Shown here in pieces: positions 50,401 to 57,000 of a stretch of 64,000 nucleotides of DNA. The notes beneath the pieces were generated by a model. That model worked only from the letters and a program-made list of their open reading frames with translations, had not been told where the DNA came from and made no database searches. Within the stretch, counting starts at the first letter, position 1. Each line of letters opens with the position of its first letter. A program made the position numbers and the translations under genes. The DNA comes from Scoparia ambigualis (lineage: Eukaryota > Arthropoda > Insecta > Lepidoptera > Crambidae): assembly GCA_963921215.1 (NCBI GenBank), contig OY992517.1, forward strand, positions 32,874,357-32,938,356. Reading direction: 5' to 3'.

Positions 50401-53400
50401 ACACTAGATATAAACTAACTAAAAATAGCACTGTATTTAATCTAAATAACAGATGCAACTCAAACTCCGCGCCAAAATGGATAACAGTTTTGCCAATCTA
50501 ACAACAAAAACAAAAGAAAAATAATAATTTGGAATCATAACAAATCATCCGTTCCCGAAACTTTTTTGACAGAATGTATATACAATTCACTAATAGAGGT
50601 CCATATTAAGAAACCATATATAAAAAGAATAAGAGATGTCCACAGTAATGATACAAGAAATAGGGATAAATTAGTAATACCAAGAACTAGATTAAAGAAA
50701 ACTGAAAAACAAGGGGAAGCTACATATTAAAATTGCTTTATACAACGCTTTGCCACAAGAGATAACAGACTTATCGTTTTTGAACGTCAATTAAGCATAA
50801 AAATAAATTGTTTCTCGAATGCAATCCGTTCTATAGTCTTGATGAATACTTTACGCAATTACGACAGAATAAATGTTCCTTCTTTTTATAATTTCGTTTA
50901 TAGTTATATATTTTTATTATTTTTGTTGCAATAATTTATTATATTATTTTTATTGATTGTCGAAGTTAACTTTTTAATTAATGAACGATTAATGAACTTT
51001 TGGATTAACTGTGCTCACTTATCATCATCATCATCATCAGCCCATAAACGTCCCACTGCTGGGCACAGGCCTTCCACGTGAACAATAGCACTGTGCTTTC
51101 AAAGATCTGTGTGCTTAGGGAACGGCATTCATAAAACCCATTTGGTAACTCTATAGCGATCAAATAATGATAAAACCATTCAGCCAGCTCTTATTTGGAT
51201 GACAGTTAGCGTAAAAAGCTATACCTACCTAGCGGTTCTGGGAATTTCAAAACTGAGGCATGTGTTCGGCAGGGATGTATTCTCTCCCCTATATTATTTA
51301 ATATCTATACCGAATACATAATGCGGATTGTTTTGGAAAACTGGGACAAGGGTATATCAGTTGGCGGTCGGTTGATATCAAACCTGAGGTATGCAGATGA
51401 TACTACACTTTTTGCGACTTCACAAGCAGACATAGAGCGGTTTATTATGCTTCTGGAGTCTAACAGTGCTGTTTTTGGTTTCACTTTAAACCAAACCAAA
51501 ACCAAAATGATGGTGGTGGATCGTAAGAATAACAACCGAGCTGACTTACGTGAAATAGCGAATTGTGAAGTTGTCCAAAGTTACATCTACCTGGGATCCA
51601 CAATCACAAACACTGGAAGTTGCGAAGAAGAGATCAAAAGCGATGTGCCATAACACGATCAGCCGTAGAAAAGCTCACGAAGATATGGAAAGATCGCCGC
51701 ATAACTAAAAACACCAAAGTTCGCTTAATGAGATGCTTAATATTTCCTATCTTCCTTTATGGAGCTGAAACATGGACGATCCACCAAAAACATCGTAGAA
51801 AGATTGACGCCCTTGAAATGTGGTGCTGGAGGCGCTTACTGAGGATAAAGTGGACCGCTCACCGGACAAACATTTCCATCTTGAAAGAGCTCTGTATCAA
51901 ACAAAGACTTTCGTCGATTGTGCAAGTACGAATCCTAAAGATGTTTGGACATATCACCCGCAACGAAAGCTCATTGGAACGTTTGGTGGTGCAAGGGAGA
52001 GTAGAAGATCAACGTTCTCGTGGCCGATTACCCACAAGATGGACAGACAGCATTAAATCCTCTACAAAGTGTTCCCTTACTGAATGTTCCTGCAGTGCCA
52101 CAAGTAGATAGAGATGGAGAAGTATCGCAAAAGCCGCAACGAATATTCAAGACAACCCATGATGACGACCACTCCGCCAGGAGTGTACGACTAAGAAGAA
52201 GAAGAACCTAGCGGTTAGCCATGTCTTATGAGGAAAAATAAATTGACAAGTAGTAAAAGTAAAGTAATTGGTTATGTTTCTGTATTTGTTCTATCACTTG
52301 CATAATACTTAAATATTAATAAGTTAAGGTAATTATTGATAAGTAAGTACCTTTATTATACCAAATCTGTTCATCACTAAGAAAATTATGCTTTCTAAAA
52401 ACAACAAAGAGTGTGTGGTTATATAATAATATCTTTATTTCGGATAACAATGAGATCCATACAACACAGTTCATCACACACTTGTTCTAACATGGGAAGA
52501 AATTATGAATAGTGAAATTCCTACATGAAAGTTAACGCTCAACGGAATAGCGGCACAAACTTTCTGAAGCTTTAGGATTTAAGCTTTAATATGTGACACG
52601 AATAATTTAACTGCGCTATATTATGATCTGATTAACGATTATAACGCCATAAAATGCCTTGAAATGTAAAATAGGAATCGATTCCATATGAATTCCTGTG
52701 TGTCGTGTGGCGTCGCAATTAAGAAATAAGATGTCGTCCCGAGCTCAGGGCGGCATTCCAGCGAGGCCCGCGAGCCTCGGAGCCTCGCGCCGCGCCGCCG
52801 CCGCCGCCGGGCCTCGCGGGCCTCGCGCGCCGTGCGCCGCGCCGCACCGATGCAAAAACCTCCAGTGCAAATGCGCGTGCGCAACGTAAATTGCCGCGCA
52901 CCTCTCGTCCGCACGCACACGACTCTATTAATTTTTTGCGCCTAAGTCCTAGCATGATGTATCGTCTTGAACGGGAGGACCACAAAAAGAACGTAGCGAA
53001 TGACAGTTCGTTAAGCGCTTGTGAGCTATGCGTAGTATTTGCACTTGACGTCGTCGGCTCGTGCGCGCCGCTTCCGGAGCCGTGGCATGCAGTGCGGCCG
53101 CGGGCTCATCGGCAGCATTATACACGGACGACCGATGGCTTACTCGATACCAATATGATAAAGAACAACAATTGAGTGCTATTTGTTGTTCAAAAATTCA
53201 TTATTTAATTCATCATTTAGGACGAATAAAGTAAATGTTTATTTAACTAAGTAGTTGCACGTTTGGTGTAACAGTGCTGTCTTGTTAACACGGCATGACA
53301 ATAAACTTTAAATGATTTCTTTAAACAAAAAAACTTAAAGAAAAACCGGCGAGCTCTACAGGCCTATCGCGAATATCGTATAACGCATCAGAGCGGACTT

Positions 53401-54065
53401 AAGCTAATGTAAAAACATCTGGCCAAATTGCTGGTAGCTAAAATCAAAGTGAAACTAGCGAAGAAAATACTAAATGTAGGTCACGGTTATTTTACCTATT
53501 TACGAACTATATTTTATTCCAAAACGTAAAAAAGTGAGATCTCTAGCGGCGGCGCCGACGACGGGTAGCAGCCTTGCGCGGTACAGATTTGCGTAATATC
53601 CTAATATCGCTCAAGTTTTAAAATAATATGCATCGATCGTCCGAACTTGGTCGGAGCGAGCCGCGACGGGCGCCGCGCCTAACTGTACAATAACCCTTGG
53701 CCTCCACAACTGGAATAGGCTCTAAACATAATCAACCAAATATCTCTACATGCTACGAGACGCCAACTTGTTGTTGCTGAAAAAGCTAGTCGGTCAAAGT
53801 AGAATTTGTGAAGGCGACGCGAGAGTTCCATTGTGCGAAACACTTTCAAACATCGAGTTTGAATACACTGAAGCTTTCATGAGTGGAACACGAGATAATA
53901 AGTAACAATGATCACTGTGCGGCGCCCGCGCGGCGGGGCGGGGCAAGGGGCGCGGGGGGCGGGCGCGGCCTCACCTTGCAGCTTCTTCTCCGTCTCCCAG
54001 AACTTCTGCAGCTCAGTGAAGTACTTGTCGAGTATGAACACCTTGGATAGGCCGAGCGTGGCCAT
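17309..54065 (-). CDS. dachs: Unconventional myosin, Dachs-like (class XX), 12 coding exons
   Basis: Exons run join 54065-53975, 41651-41433, 41033-40870, 40077-39873, 27946-27774, 27694-27495, 27259-26173, 25444-25218, 24697-24359, 23971-23711, 21851-21672, 17479-17309. Every intron is GT-AG and codon phase is kept at each junction apart from one break inside exon 8. The product is about 1,105 residues. It has a coiled-coil leader (about 36-60), a motor with P-loop GVSGSGKT (227-234), switch I NSHSSRI (278-284), relay LDMFGFE (549-555) and PHFVRC (763-768), an IQ-like motif near 916-930, and an SH3-like C-terminus. Family knowledge: Dachs acts at apical junctions downstream of Fat/Dachsous and promotes Warts loss in Hippo signalling. 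Assignment to Dachs rests on recalled similarity and the exon-order domain layout; another divergent myosin class is possible. Exons are extremely GC-rich against AT-rich introns. The stop TGA is at 17309-17311. Confidence 0.75.
17568..17895 (-). repeat. Dispersed repeat family B, minus orientation
   Basis: It begins with CATCATCATCATCA and contains AAAGTCCCACTGCTGGGCAC, the reverse of the family B 3' end. It then extends about 200 bp to a tRNA-like end (GCAATCGAGCTCCTC). It lies in myosin intron 11. Confidence 0.65.
18069..18591. mobile_element. hAT-type MITE with an 8-bp target duplication
   Basis: CGAATTAT at 18061-18068 and 18592-18599 is a perfect 8-bp duplication. The ends start CAGTCTTTACCCGTGG; long inverted arms (about 125 bp each) include GGGTCGACCCA blocks. 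The 8-bp duplication and CAG start fit hAT. A family A repeat is nested in the middle (18258-18362). Confidence 0.85.
18258..18362 (+). repeat. Family A unit nested in the hAT MITE
   Basis: It contains GCGGCGATGGGCTCATCAAA and TGTCGTAAAAGGCGACTAAC. It interrupts the loop of the MITE and is therefore younger than it. Confidence 0.8.
18757..19010 (+). repeat. Short tandem array of family A units
   Basis: There are about 2.4 units, each with the GTCGTAAAAGGCGACTAA core. It lies in myosin intron 11. Confidence 0.8.
19340..19570 (-). repeat. Repeat family C, inverted copy with a palindrome
   Basis: It shares GAATTAGTCGATAATTA, ACGTAGCGAAGATCTGATTG and the GGCACAGCTGCGCTG palindrome with 20938-21440, in opposite orientation. 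Confidence 0.75.
19842..20515 (-). pseudogene. LINE reverse transcriptase C-terminal remnant
   Basis: The 20511-20179 part has AISKMVHWFIVNNLLLNEGE, then TKCVRF, the segment after the YADD box. The 20114-19842 part has SRLVYFSYFHSVMSYGILLW and FALQKRAIRAIY. It is truncated and frame-broken. CR1/Jockey group; it lies in myosin intron 11. Confidence 0.8.
20938..21440 (+). repeat. Repeat family C, about three imperfect tandem units
   Basis: Units of roughly 130-150 bp repeat ATTATCGACTAATTC, GCTACGTGG and TTTTAAACGCG-(A/T)GACC. One unit contains a perfect 40-bp palindrome at 21047-21086. It lies in myosin intron 11, ending about 230 bp from exon 11. Confidence 0.8.
21672..21851 (-). CDS. dachs: Dachs-like myosin exon 11 (SH3-like)
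   Basis: The acceptor is TTGAAACAG and the donor GTGCGT, phase 0 at both ends. It encodes ERPPPLPPSRAY, then GYPQQRVVAADWADDAAVRL and RPGDCVLAVGAARRGHITVL. The alternating strands with 'LRPGD.VLAVG' resemble an SH3-like beta barrel of the Dachs tail. Confidence 0.78.
22380..23680 (-). mobile_element. Jockey/CR1-group LINE fragment, broken, next to exon 10
   Basis: RT pieces in order on the minus strand: NSNYIDFSKAFDKVDHQLLI near 23550, a SLFADDI box near 23280, EVRDLGVIVDSRLLF near 23060, and a C-terminal NSPINRMCSTYNDL near 22560. Several frameshifts separate them. It is 5'-truncated and begins within about 50 bp of the myosin exon 10 donor at 23710. Confidence 0.85.
23711..23971 (-). CDS. 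dachs: Dachs-like myosin exon 10 (IQ motif, Pro-rich linker)
   Basis: The acceptor is GATTCCAG. It starts VLERMRRARRQAAAECIQAA, then WRQHRG, a single degenerate IQ motif for light-chain binding, followed by about 45 Pro/Ala residues and KCDQALVKKTCSLFGLDL. The donor TTG|GTAAGA ends it in phase 0. A LINE fragment begins within about 50 bp of this donor. Confidence 0.82.
24359..24697 (-). CDS. dachs: Dachs-like myosin exon 9 (SH1 helix and converter)
   Basis: The acceptor is TTCACAG. It reads VRALQILETAQLMASGYPHR then MRFRAFSGRYRALYG, matching the conserved 'LR..GVLE.IRI.R.GYP.R..F..F..RY' region. An Ala-Gly repeat tract of about 30 residues and an Ala-rich stretch follow, inserted in the converter before LGKRHVFLSEGMRQ, which is the canonical 'G.TKVF.R' strand. 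The donor is GTCAGT, ending in phase 0. Confidence 0.88.
24968..25200 (+). repeat. SINE-like family A, near full length, next to exon 8
   Basis: It runs from CCGCGTCGCGTAGCAGCGAA through GTTGTAAAAGACGACTAA and GAGCACATGTGCAGCCGCTA to CCCTTCGGGGATAATA. Its 3' end is about 20 bp from the exon 8 donor (25217). Confidence 0.8.
25218..25444 (-). CDS. dachs: Dachs-like myosin exon 8 with an internal frame break
   Basis: The 5' part reads ALAALGG ... DFHTRLDNLL ... PHFVRCLRAKRH, then a TGA at 25259-25261. The true downstream frame resumes as RPPMLFERATVAKQ and splices in phase 0 to exon 9. The exon is 227 nt where 228 would keep the phase of the rest of the gene, so one missing base (or two extra) near 25245-25270 explains the break. 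The donor CAG|GTTACA is weak. A SINE copy ends about 20 bp downstream of this donor. Confidence 0.8.
25445..26172 (-). other. Myosin intron 7
   Basis: It holds an unassigned GC-richer repeat-like block at 25745-26010 (GGGGGAGATCGCCCTTAAGG inside). No coding signal was seen. Confidence 0.5.
26173..27259 (-). CDS. dachs: Dachs-like myosin exon 7 (motor core)
   Basis: This is the largest exon, 1,087 nt and about 75-80% GC. It contains LGILGIPFLDVVRVLAAVLL, an Ala/Pro insertion, a Ser/Asn-rich insertion (487-515), the relay/switch II segment GILDMFGFE, the HFYNTHVF segment, and FVVRHYAGDVAYD (canonical 'F.I.HYAG.V.Y'). The acceptor is AATGCAG and the donor GTACGA, ending in phase 0. Long open frames on the opposite strand and in other frames are GC-driven shadows. 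Confidence 0.92.
27495..27694 (-). CDS. dachs: Dachs-like myosin exon 6
   Basis: It continues switch I (GHFIEV) and includes CYFLDQTRVV and ERNYHIFYQMLAGL, the standard myosin 'YLLEKSRV....ERNYHIFYQLL' segment. The acceptor is GATTCAG and the donor GTGCCT. It ends in phase 2, with Arg351 split across the intron. Confidence 0.9.
27774..27946 (-). CDS. dachs: Dachs-like myosin exon 5 (P-loop and switch I)
   Basis: The acceptor is GGTCGCAG. The P-loop reads GVSGSGKT instead of the canonical GESGAGKT. Switch I at the exon end reads NSHSSRI where N.NSSRF is usual. The donor is GTCAGT, ending in phase 0. The next intron is only 79 bp. Confidence 0.9.
27947..28630 (-). other. Intron 4, segment next to exon 5
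   Basis: AT-rich, with nothing recognised. Confidence 0.5.
28633..30107 (-). mobile_element. LINE with endonuclease and partial RT, internally deleted
   Basis: The endonuclease-like part (30107-29379) has GGGVLIAVTKRLNSVRLYS and LWVCVGSVSEKLNICGVYLP, an EEP-type apurinic endonuclease of non-LTR elements. The RT linker (29365-28970) has NPKLVWTFIKNKRKGKNTSI. The RT palm resumes with SSGVSQGSHLGPLFFNIFVN and YLYADDLKLF (near 28800). The RT fingers between about 28970 and 28930 are missing. CR1/Jockey group. It lies in myosin intron 4. Confidence 0.85.
30110..31525. other. Intron 4, unassigned, with a GC-rich block
   Basis: Positions 30900-31260 are GC-rich and look like a transposon 5' region or untranslated leader, without an open frame that I can support. 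The flanks are AT-rich. Confidence 0.35.
31643..31800 (-). pseudogene. Tyrosine-recombinase (Crypton-like) N-terminal fragment, copy 1
   Basis: It reads SFSNEELNLQSTPPEI, then AQNVIDSLLPSKSKEKYMLA and YQRFIH before a stop. It resembles the start of the core-binding domain of Crypton/KIAA1958-type recombinases as recalled. No catalytic domain is present. Confidence 0.6.
31809..32365 (+). repeat. Tandem array S1, 106-bp unit
   Basis: About 5 units. Each contains GCGGCGATGGGCTCATCAAA, AATAATACTACCAACCCCT, GTCGTAAAAGGCGACTAACG and GACTGCACATACAT. The unit is an internal segment of the family A SINE. Confidence 0.88.
32410..32525. mobile_element. Hairpin element P2 with a CGCACTAGTGCG palindrome
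   Basis: TTACCGCACTA and its complement TAGTGCGGTAA bound about 110 bp. A 12-bp perfect palindrome CGCACTAGTGCG lies at the left end. Related copies are near 33950-34092 and 34750-34830. Confidence 0.65.
32693..32836 (-). pseudogene. Tyrosine-recombinase (Crypton-like) N-terminal fragment, copy 2
   Basis: It is nearly identical to copy 1 (MSSFSNEELNLQSTPPEIIS start) and ends at the same stop after YQRFIH. The shared lesion shows that the fragment was already dead before the block duplicated. Confidence 0.6.
32866..33845 (+). repeat. Tandem array S2, 106-bp unit
   Basis: About 9 units in the same orientation and of the same type as S1, with 5-10% divergence between units by eye. Confidence 0.88.
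34300..34700 (+). repeat. Tandem array S3, 106-bp unit
   Basis: About 3.7 units; adjacent units are almost identical (CCCCTGTCTTTCCTTGGGTG shared by the first two). Confidence 0.88.
34778..34921 (-). pseudogene. Short zinc-finger-like ORF1 start fused to a hairpin element
   Basis: A 47-codon frame begins MSAKRSSECAGCPNTMDEAV and continues SMQCKRCKDIYNTF. The Cys pairs C9, C12, C24 and C27 resemble the first half of a PHD-like finger of LINE ORF1 proteins. From about KDIYN onward it runs into the P element, so the C-terminus is a fusion artefact. Confidence 0.45.
34922..35580. other. Intron 4, AT-rich, possible LINE leader
   Basis: It directly precedes the zinc-finger-like start on the minus strand and may be the 5' leader of that element. 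A decayed tRNA-like stretch lies at 35090-35215. Confidence 0.35.
35581..36200 (-). pseudogene. LINE endonuclease-domain remnant
   Basis: The piece 36200-35847 has REGGDVLIAVSKKLNSDR and CEDIWVTIDVPSARPSQ; the piece 35778-35581 has LTFLHFINVSKLKQINDV and RVLDLVLSTA. They match the domain seen at 29379-30107 at a more decayed stage, so the elements are related. Confidence 0.75.
36285..36575 (-). repeat. Inverted array of family A units
   Basis: About 2.7 units in minus orientation (GTTAGTCGCCTTTTACGACA), opposite to S1-S3. A plus-strand partial unit follows at 36635-36700. Confidence 0.82.
37111..38114. mobile_element. 1-kb element with inverted ends
   Basis: The left arm 37111-37155 and right arm 38056-38114 share AAAGAAG-ATGGTCA and ACCCAGGCCCGGCGCAAACG in inverted orientation, with a few differences and a length difference. 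The interior is AT-rich and non-coding. The target duplication is not clear. Confidence 0.6.
38345..38712 (+). repeat. 89-bp tandem repeat, about 4 units
   Basis: Units restart at about 38348, 38437, 38525 and 38615 with GGTTTACTAAATTGTAA, then an A-rich run, ACTTAAGAAAAAATGA, and GGGACCTAG-TTATAGTTT. It lies in intron 4. Confidence 0.85.
38713..39502. other. Intron 4, AT-rich
   Basis: Nothing recognised. Confidence 0.5.
39503..39707 (+). mobile_element. Non-autonomous Helitron
   Basis: It starts TCCTACTAATATTATAAACG, ends GCGGCCGCTAG, and sits between A (39502) and T (39708). The 5'-TC, 3'-CTAG and A/T insertion site are Helitron hallmarks. A GC-rich inverted stretch just before CTAG can form the terminal hairpin. 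205 bp, no coding capacity. It lies about 165 bp from myosin exon 4. Confidence 0.8.
39873..40077 (-). CDS. dachs: Dachs-like myosin exon 4 (GPILVAVNPY motif)
   Basis: The acceptor is GTCCGCAG and the donor GTCAGC. It carries the near-universal myosin motif IGPILVAVNPY, then an Ala/Gly insertion, and ends in YPQAIILSG just before the P-loop. It ends in phase 1, with Gly227 completed by exon 5. The following intron 4 is 11.9 kb. Confidence 0.9.
40078..40869 (-). other. Myosin intron 3
   Basis: AT-rich. A small inverted repeat (CAGACCAACATTTGTTGGTCTG) lies near 40424-40445. Nothing else was seen. Confidence 0.5.
40870..41033 (-). CDS. dachs: Dachs-like myosin exon 3 (motor N-terminus)
   Basis: The acceptor follows TGTCACCAG and the donor is GTAAGT. 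After a Gly/Ala stretch, the sequence DDLIHLRGPLTEDAVVRAL and YHNKFY match the start of myosin motor domains (the 'DMIHL ... L..RY....IYTY' segment). It ends in phase 0. Confidence 0.85.
41433..41651 (-). CDS. dachs: Dachs-like myosin exon 2 (coiled coil, Pro/Ala-rich)
   Basis: The acceptor is TGTTTCAG and the donor GTGAAA. The first half has heptad-like Leu spacing (VHLQRRLLSLSSELVTLRNH), suggesting a short coiled coil. The second half is Ala/Pro-rich. It enters and leaves in phase 1. Confidence 0.75.
41727..41845 (+). repeat. Family A partial copy
   Basis: It contains CGTCGCGTAGCTGTGAAAGT and TGTCGTAAAAGGCGATTAAC, and starts about 75 bp from the exon 2 acceptor, in intron 1. Confidence 0.8.
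41846..43235. other. Intron 1, with CpG-rich blocks and a short palindrome
   Basis: GC-rich, CpG-rich stretches at 42000-42240, 42310-42365 and 42460-42600 have no supported exon and could be regulatory. A perfect 42-bp hairpin is at 42932-42973. Confidence 0.45.
42932..42973. repeat. Perfect short hairpin
   Basis: Two 19-bp arms (ATTGTTAAGTTTTTAAGAC and its complement) with a 4-nt loop ACTT. It is not followed by a T-run and has no gene next to it. Confidence 0.85.
43240..45054. mobile_element. DNA element with inverted repeats of about 260 bp
   Basis: The ends read GAGTGTGCTATGGAA and its complement. Arms 43240-43505 and 44807-45054 are near-perfect and contain repeats of AAATCACGTTTCACCAAAAA. 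ATT follows or precedes both ends, a possible 3-bp target duplication. The interior has no transposase. A second MITE is nested at 44448-44729. Confidence 0.82.
44448..44729. mobile_element. Nested MITE of about 280 bp
   Basis: The ends GGTTACTTTAAAT and AGGGTA repeat in inverted form at the right side (TACCCTCAAAAACATTTAAA). It sits inside the larger inverted-repeat element. Confidence 0.72.
45060..47112. other. Intron 1, with CpG-rich blocks and a dispersed repeat
   Basis: CpG-rich stretches at 45310-45450, 45700-45780 and 46240-46330 lack exon evidence. The segment 46541-46625 matches 3966-4070. Confidence 0.45.
47113..48181 (-). mobile_element. mariner element, degenerate
   Basis: The inverted ends share TTAG..T-TAC-TATG-AATTGGAGATT at 47113 and 48181. 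The minus-strand transposase is frameshifted: N-terminal KTVHYWFNRFKSGNFELKNE and RGRPETIVD (near 47830), and C-terminal HPPYSLELAPTDFYF (near 47360). It lies in myosin intron 1. Confidence 0.85.
48340..49300 (+). pseudogene. LINE reverse transcriptase remnant
   Basis: The open part 48478-48768 includes SSIFCDLSKAFDCLQHDILL and FSSIIETNIGVPQS. Downstream frames show MFADDTHVG (near 48810) and a C-terminal AYIQSILNYTITIWGNAGKI. Many stops. Jockey/CR1 group; it lies in intron 1. Confidence 0.8.
49347..50577 (-). mobile_element. Second mariner element, degenerate
   Basis: The ends share CTGTCAA-AAAGT and CGGGAA in inverted orientation. The minus-strand transposase starts MDKNIDQRVCLKFCVANGIS and TRAYEWYKAFKSGRDVMED (50385-50130), and its C-terminal part has IEQPPYSLDMAPANFFLFS (near 49620). 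A 37-38-bp direct duplication at about 50098-50175 breaks the N-terminal part. It belongs to a different mariner subfamily from the element at 47113. Confidence 0.87.
50578..51014. other. Intron 1, possible end of a LINE
   Basis: The region 50580-50790 reads like the decayed C-terminal part of a LINE (continuing from 49300 across the mariner insertion). No intact frame. Confidence 0.35.
51015..51115 (-). repeat. Dispersed repeat family B, minus orientation
   Basis: It begins with an ATCATCATC tail and contains AAACGTCCCACTGCTGGGCAC, the inverse of 9600-9705. Confidence 0.7.
51249..52206 (+). mobile_element. RTE-clade LINE, 3' end, one frameshift
   Basis: It begins inside the RT palm with VRQGCILSPILFNIYTEYIM, then LRYADDTTLFATSQADIERF and NQTKTKMMVV. 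The frame shifts near 51630 and continues with CLIFPIFLYGAETWTIHQKH, MWCWRRLLRI and VQVRILKMFGHITR. This is the RTE/BovB type known from Lepidoptera. The 3' end finishes in a short AAGAAG tail at 52190-52206. It is 5'-truncated and relatively young given few lesions. Confidence 0.9.
52207..53974. other. Intron 1 next to exon 1, with CpG-rich blocks
   Basis: CpG-rich blocks at 52735-52850, 53060-53110 and 53540-53700 have open frames on both strands but no splice or family support. They may be regulatory DNA near the 5' end of the myosin gene. Confidence 0.4.
53975..54065 (-). CDS. dachs: Dachs-like myosin exon 1 (start exon)
   Basis: It encodes about 30 residues (GLSKVFILDKYFTELQKFW core). 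The ATG at 54065 lies in a strong GCCATGG context. The frame stays open upstream to another ATG at 54251, so a 62-residue Arg/Gly-rich N-terminal extension cannot be excluded. The donor is GTGAGG and the exon ends in phase 1; the leftover G joins AC of exon 2 to make Asp. Confidence 0.65.
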
Positions 54066-57000
54066 GGCGGGCGGCGCGCTCGCATCACACTCCGCGGCCG
54101 CGCCGCTCTGGGCCGATAGTGGCGACCACTCACGCGCGCGTCTACCTGCGTACTGGCCCCCGCGCCGCCCCCGCCCCCGCCCGTGCCCCCGCCAGCGCCC
54201 CCGCCCGCGCCCCCGCGGCCGCGTGCCACCGCTGGGCTCTGGGCTGGACATTTAGCGAACGACCTCGATACCATCAAAAGGAAGTCCAATATCACCACAA
54301 GTCGAGCTTTAAGAGATCTTTGTAGTGAAATATCTATACTTGTTTCTGTTATAGTGAACGCTTTACGTAAATATGCGTTTAATGACCGCCGGTTGTCGAA
54401 ACCGTTTCAGTCACCAAAGCACCTAATTCAATTAAAGCTCTCATTATTTGCCGTTTCGACCAACCTCCAACAAAACAATAGTAAGCGCCAGAGAAGTTTT
54501 AATGGTAAAGAATCCGATAATAGTCGTGAAGGCTGGTATTCGTAAAATTTGAACAGGGTAAGAGCTTTCGTGCATAAAGCGGACGATGTGAGTGGTCCCG
54601 CGGGCGGAGGCTGCGCGGCACAGACAGCGCGGGCGGCGGCGAGGGGCGGGGGCCGGGCGCAGAAACTGGTTTATTTATTCGTAAGCTCACGCCGAAAGCT
54701 ATGCGCGTGTAGCCCACCGCTCCCGCCGCCCGCCGCAAAAGCCTTTCCCAATCTTGATGGAAATCTAACGCTACTTAAGTGCCGGAGCACCTCAGGTATC
54801 TTTCGAAGCTGCCGAATTCCAATTTGTAATTTCACTACCTAGCCTAGGAATCAATTAGGTAGTGAAATGCAGTACAAGTGGGTTGTGTTCGTTTCCGTGT
54901 TATTTAAACTTATGAGGTAAAATAACTTGGCTTATTCTATGTAATAAATAACAGTACACCCCATATTACTATTAAGAAAGACGGCAAGTTGTAAACTAAA
55001 TCCTTGTCCGTGCCGTCCGTGCGGGCGCGGCGGGGCGGCGCTGAGCTTTTGGGTTGGCGACCTAATTGAATAGTGTCTCGTTCTCGCGCGCCCCGAAGGC
55101 CCGCCCGCCCCGGCCTGGGGTTGCGGAGACAGCCAGCAGCAAAAGGACTCGACGTTACAGCACGACGTTGGTTCCATCAGATCTGCACTGCACTACCCTC
55201 GGGGCGGCAGTCTATTCAGGAGAGACTGCTAGGAGGATGAGGTCCCGACCCAAAGCCGATTTAAATGAAGGAGGCGATTATGAAAAGAACGGTACAAAGT
55301 CGCAATGTGTATAAACTCCACGACCTCTTGTGTACATAGAGGCGTGCCTAAGGTTTTAGAGTAGGGCAACGTTATTTTCTTGTGATTTTTAACAGTAAAG
55401 TAATTACGTACAGTTAATTATTTTTTTAATCTGGTTTAAAATAAGACGCCCTTGTTCAGGCCTCTCGTCACTAAAGCACCCGAAGCTTTGTCCGAAATGA
55501 GTTAATGAGCTGTGCGCCGCCGTGTCGTAGCGGCTCATGAAAACAATACTGCCACCCCCTCTACAAGCCGGGGTGTAGTGTAGGCACTACAATCCCGGCG
55601 ATTAGCTCACCACCTGTCACGCTAAACACATGTGCTGTCGCTATTTGGTGAAAGGTAGACTATGGCAGAAGACTGCTTTTGCTGTCCTCATTGCCTAGTC
55701 TCTGACTAACCCTTCGGGGATAATAATCGTGATTATATGTATAAGAGTATCATGACATGAGAAAATATTTAAATTGTTTTAGTAAATTATTTTAATCGAA
55801 AGTGTATGAAAAGACAGACCTTTCAAACTCAATTAAACTCAAATTCAGCGGTGCAACAGGAGGGCAAACACTAACAGACTAAGGCCCGATTTTTCAATTG
55901 TTAGATAAAACTTATTCGTGTGATAAAGTTCTACACAGCCATTTTGAAAATCTATTGTCATGTTATGTATTTTCTTTCTTCACAGGTGACATTTTAATTT
56001 GATCGTGTTGTACTTTATCAGATGGATAACTTAACTATCCAAGGATTGAAATATCAGCCCTAGAGCACTTTTATGTTTTGGCCGGCACTTTCATATTTGA
56101 ACCAAAATGGATGATGACCTTTTGTTTTAAACATTTGTTGAAGGTTTTCGTAGAGAGAATTGAAAAGAAGAGAACGCCATCTAGCGGCGGCGCGGCAGCG
56201 GCGGCGGCGCCCGCGCGGCTGGGGCGGCGGCGGCGGCGCGGCTTTCACGCGACCGTTGCCTCACCACCGGTAGAGGGGGCTACCCACTTGTCATGTAATG
56301 CCAGGAACCTCGACGACGACGTAGGAAAATGTTTATAGGAACGGAGAAATTCAACTTTGGTATTTCAAGATGTTTTGTGATTATAAAATTTTACTAAGTA
56401 CTTCATGTCTCTTTCCCTCCTAAATAAAAGTATTAGTAAAAAGAATGTGCACTAAAGTAGGATATAACGCGTTAGAACAGAGCCAACAGTATTGTCGCCG
56501 CACTGATGAATCATAATTTTATAACAGGCACTGGGCAGATACACCTGAGTACAAAGATGTAGGTACATCTAGTAATAATAACTTATCATAAGTCTATTAT
56601 TATTAATATTATTATATACTAACACTTCATTAATATTAACTAACATTATACAGCTCTACTCAATAAAGTCCGTTTTTTGTTTGGTATGAGTAACAACGTT
56701 TGGTTTTTCGCGATAACAATGTGGTGGCGTGCCGTGACGCGTTGATGTCTATTACTGCGCGCGCCGGTCGCCGCCGCCCCGGTGAGAGTGCGAGGCGCCG
56801 CGCGTATTCTCGATACAAAGTTTATTTAGCTTTTTGTCGTATCGACCTTGTCATAACGCTTGCCTGTAAATACACTATACATGGTAAGTAATCAAAATGA
56901 GTTCGTAAAAAGAAGTTTATTAATTATAATTAATAAATAAATAAATATTATTTGAGCGTTATCTAAGTAAACAATAAAATTTTACGAATGTTTTATAAGT

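Noticed and set aside
52639..53175. Short open frames at the CpG block on both strands
   Set aside because: No homology signal or splice sites in phase, and the frames overlap on opposite strands.
54066..54251. N-terminal extension of the myosin from the upstream ATG at 54251
   Set aside because: It is in frame and open, but composed of GC-repeat Arg/Gly; the ATG at 54065 has the better context. Kept only as an alternative start.
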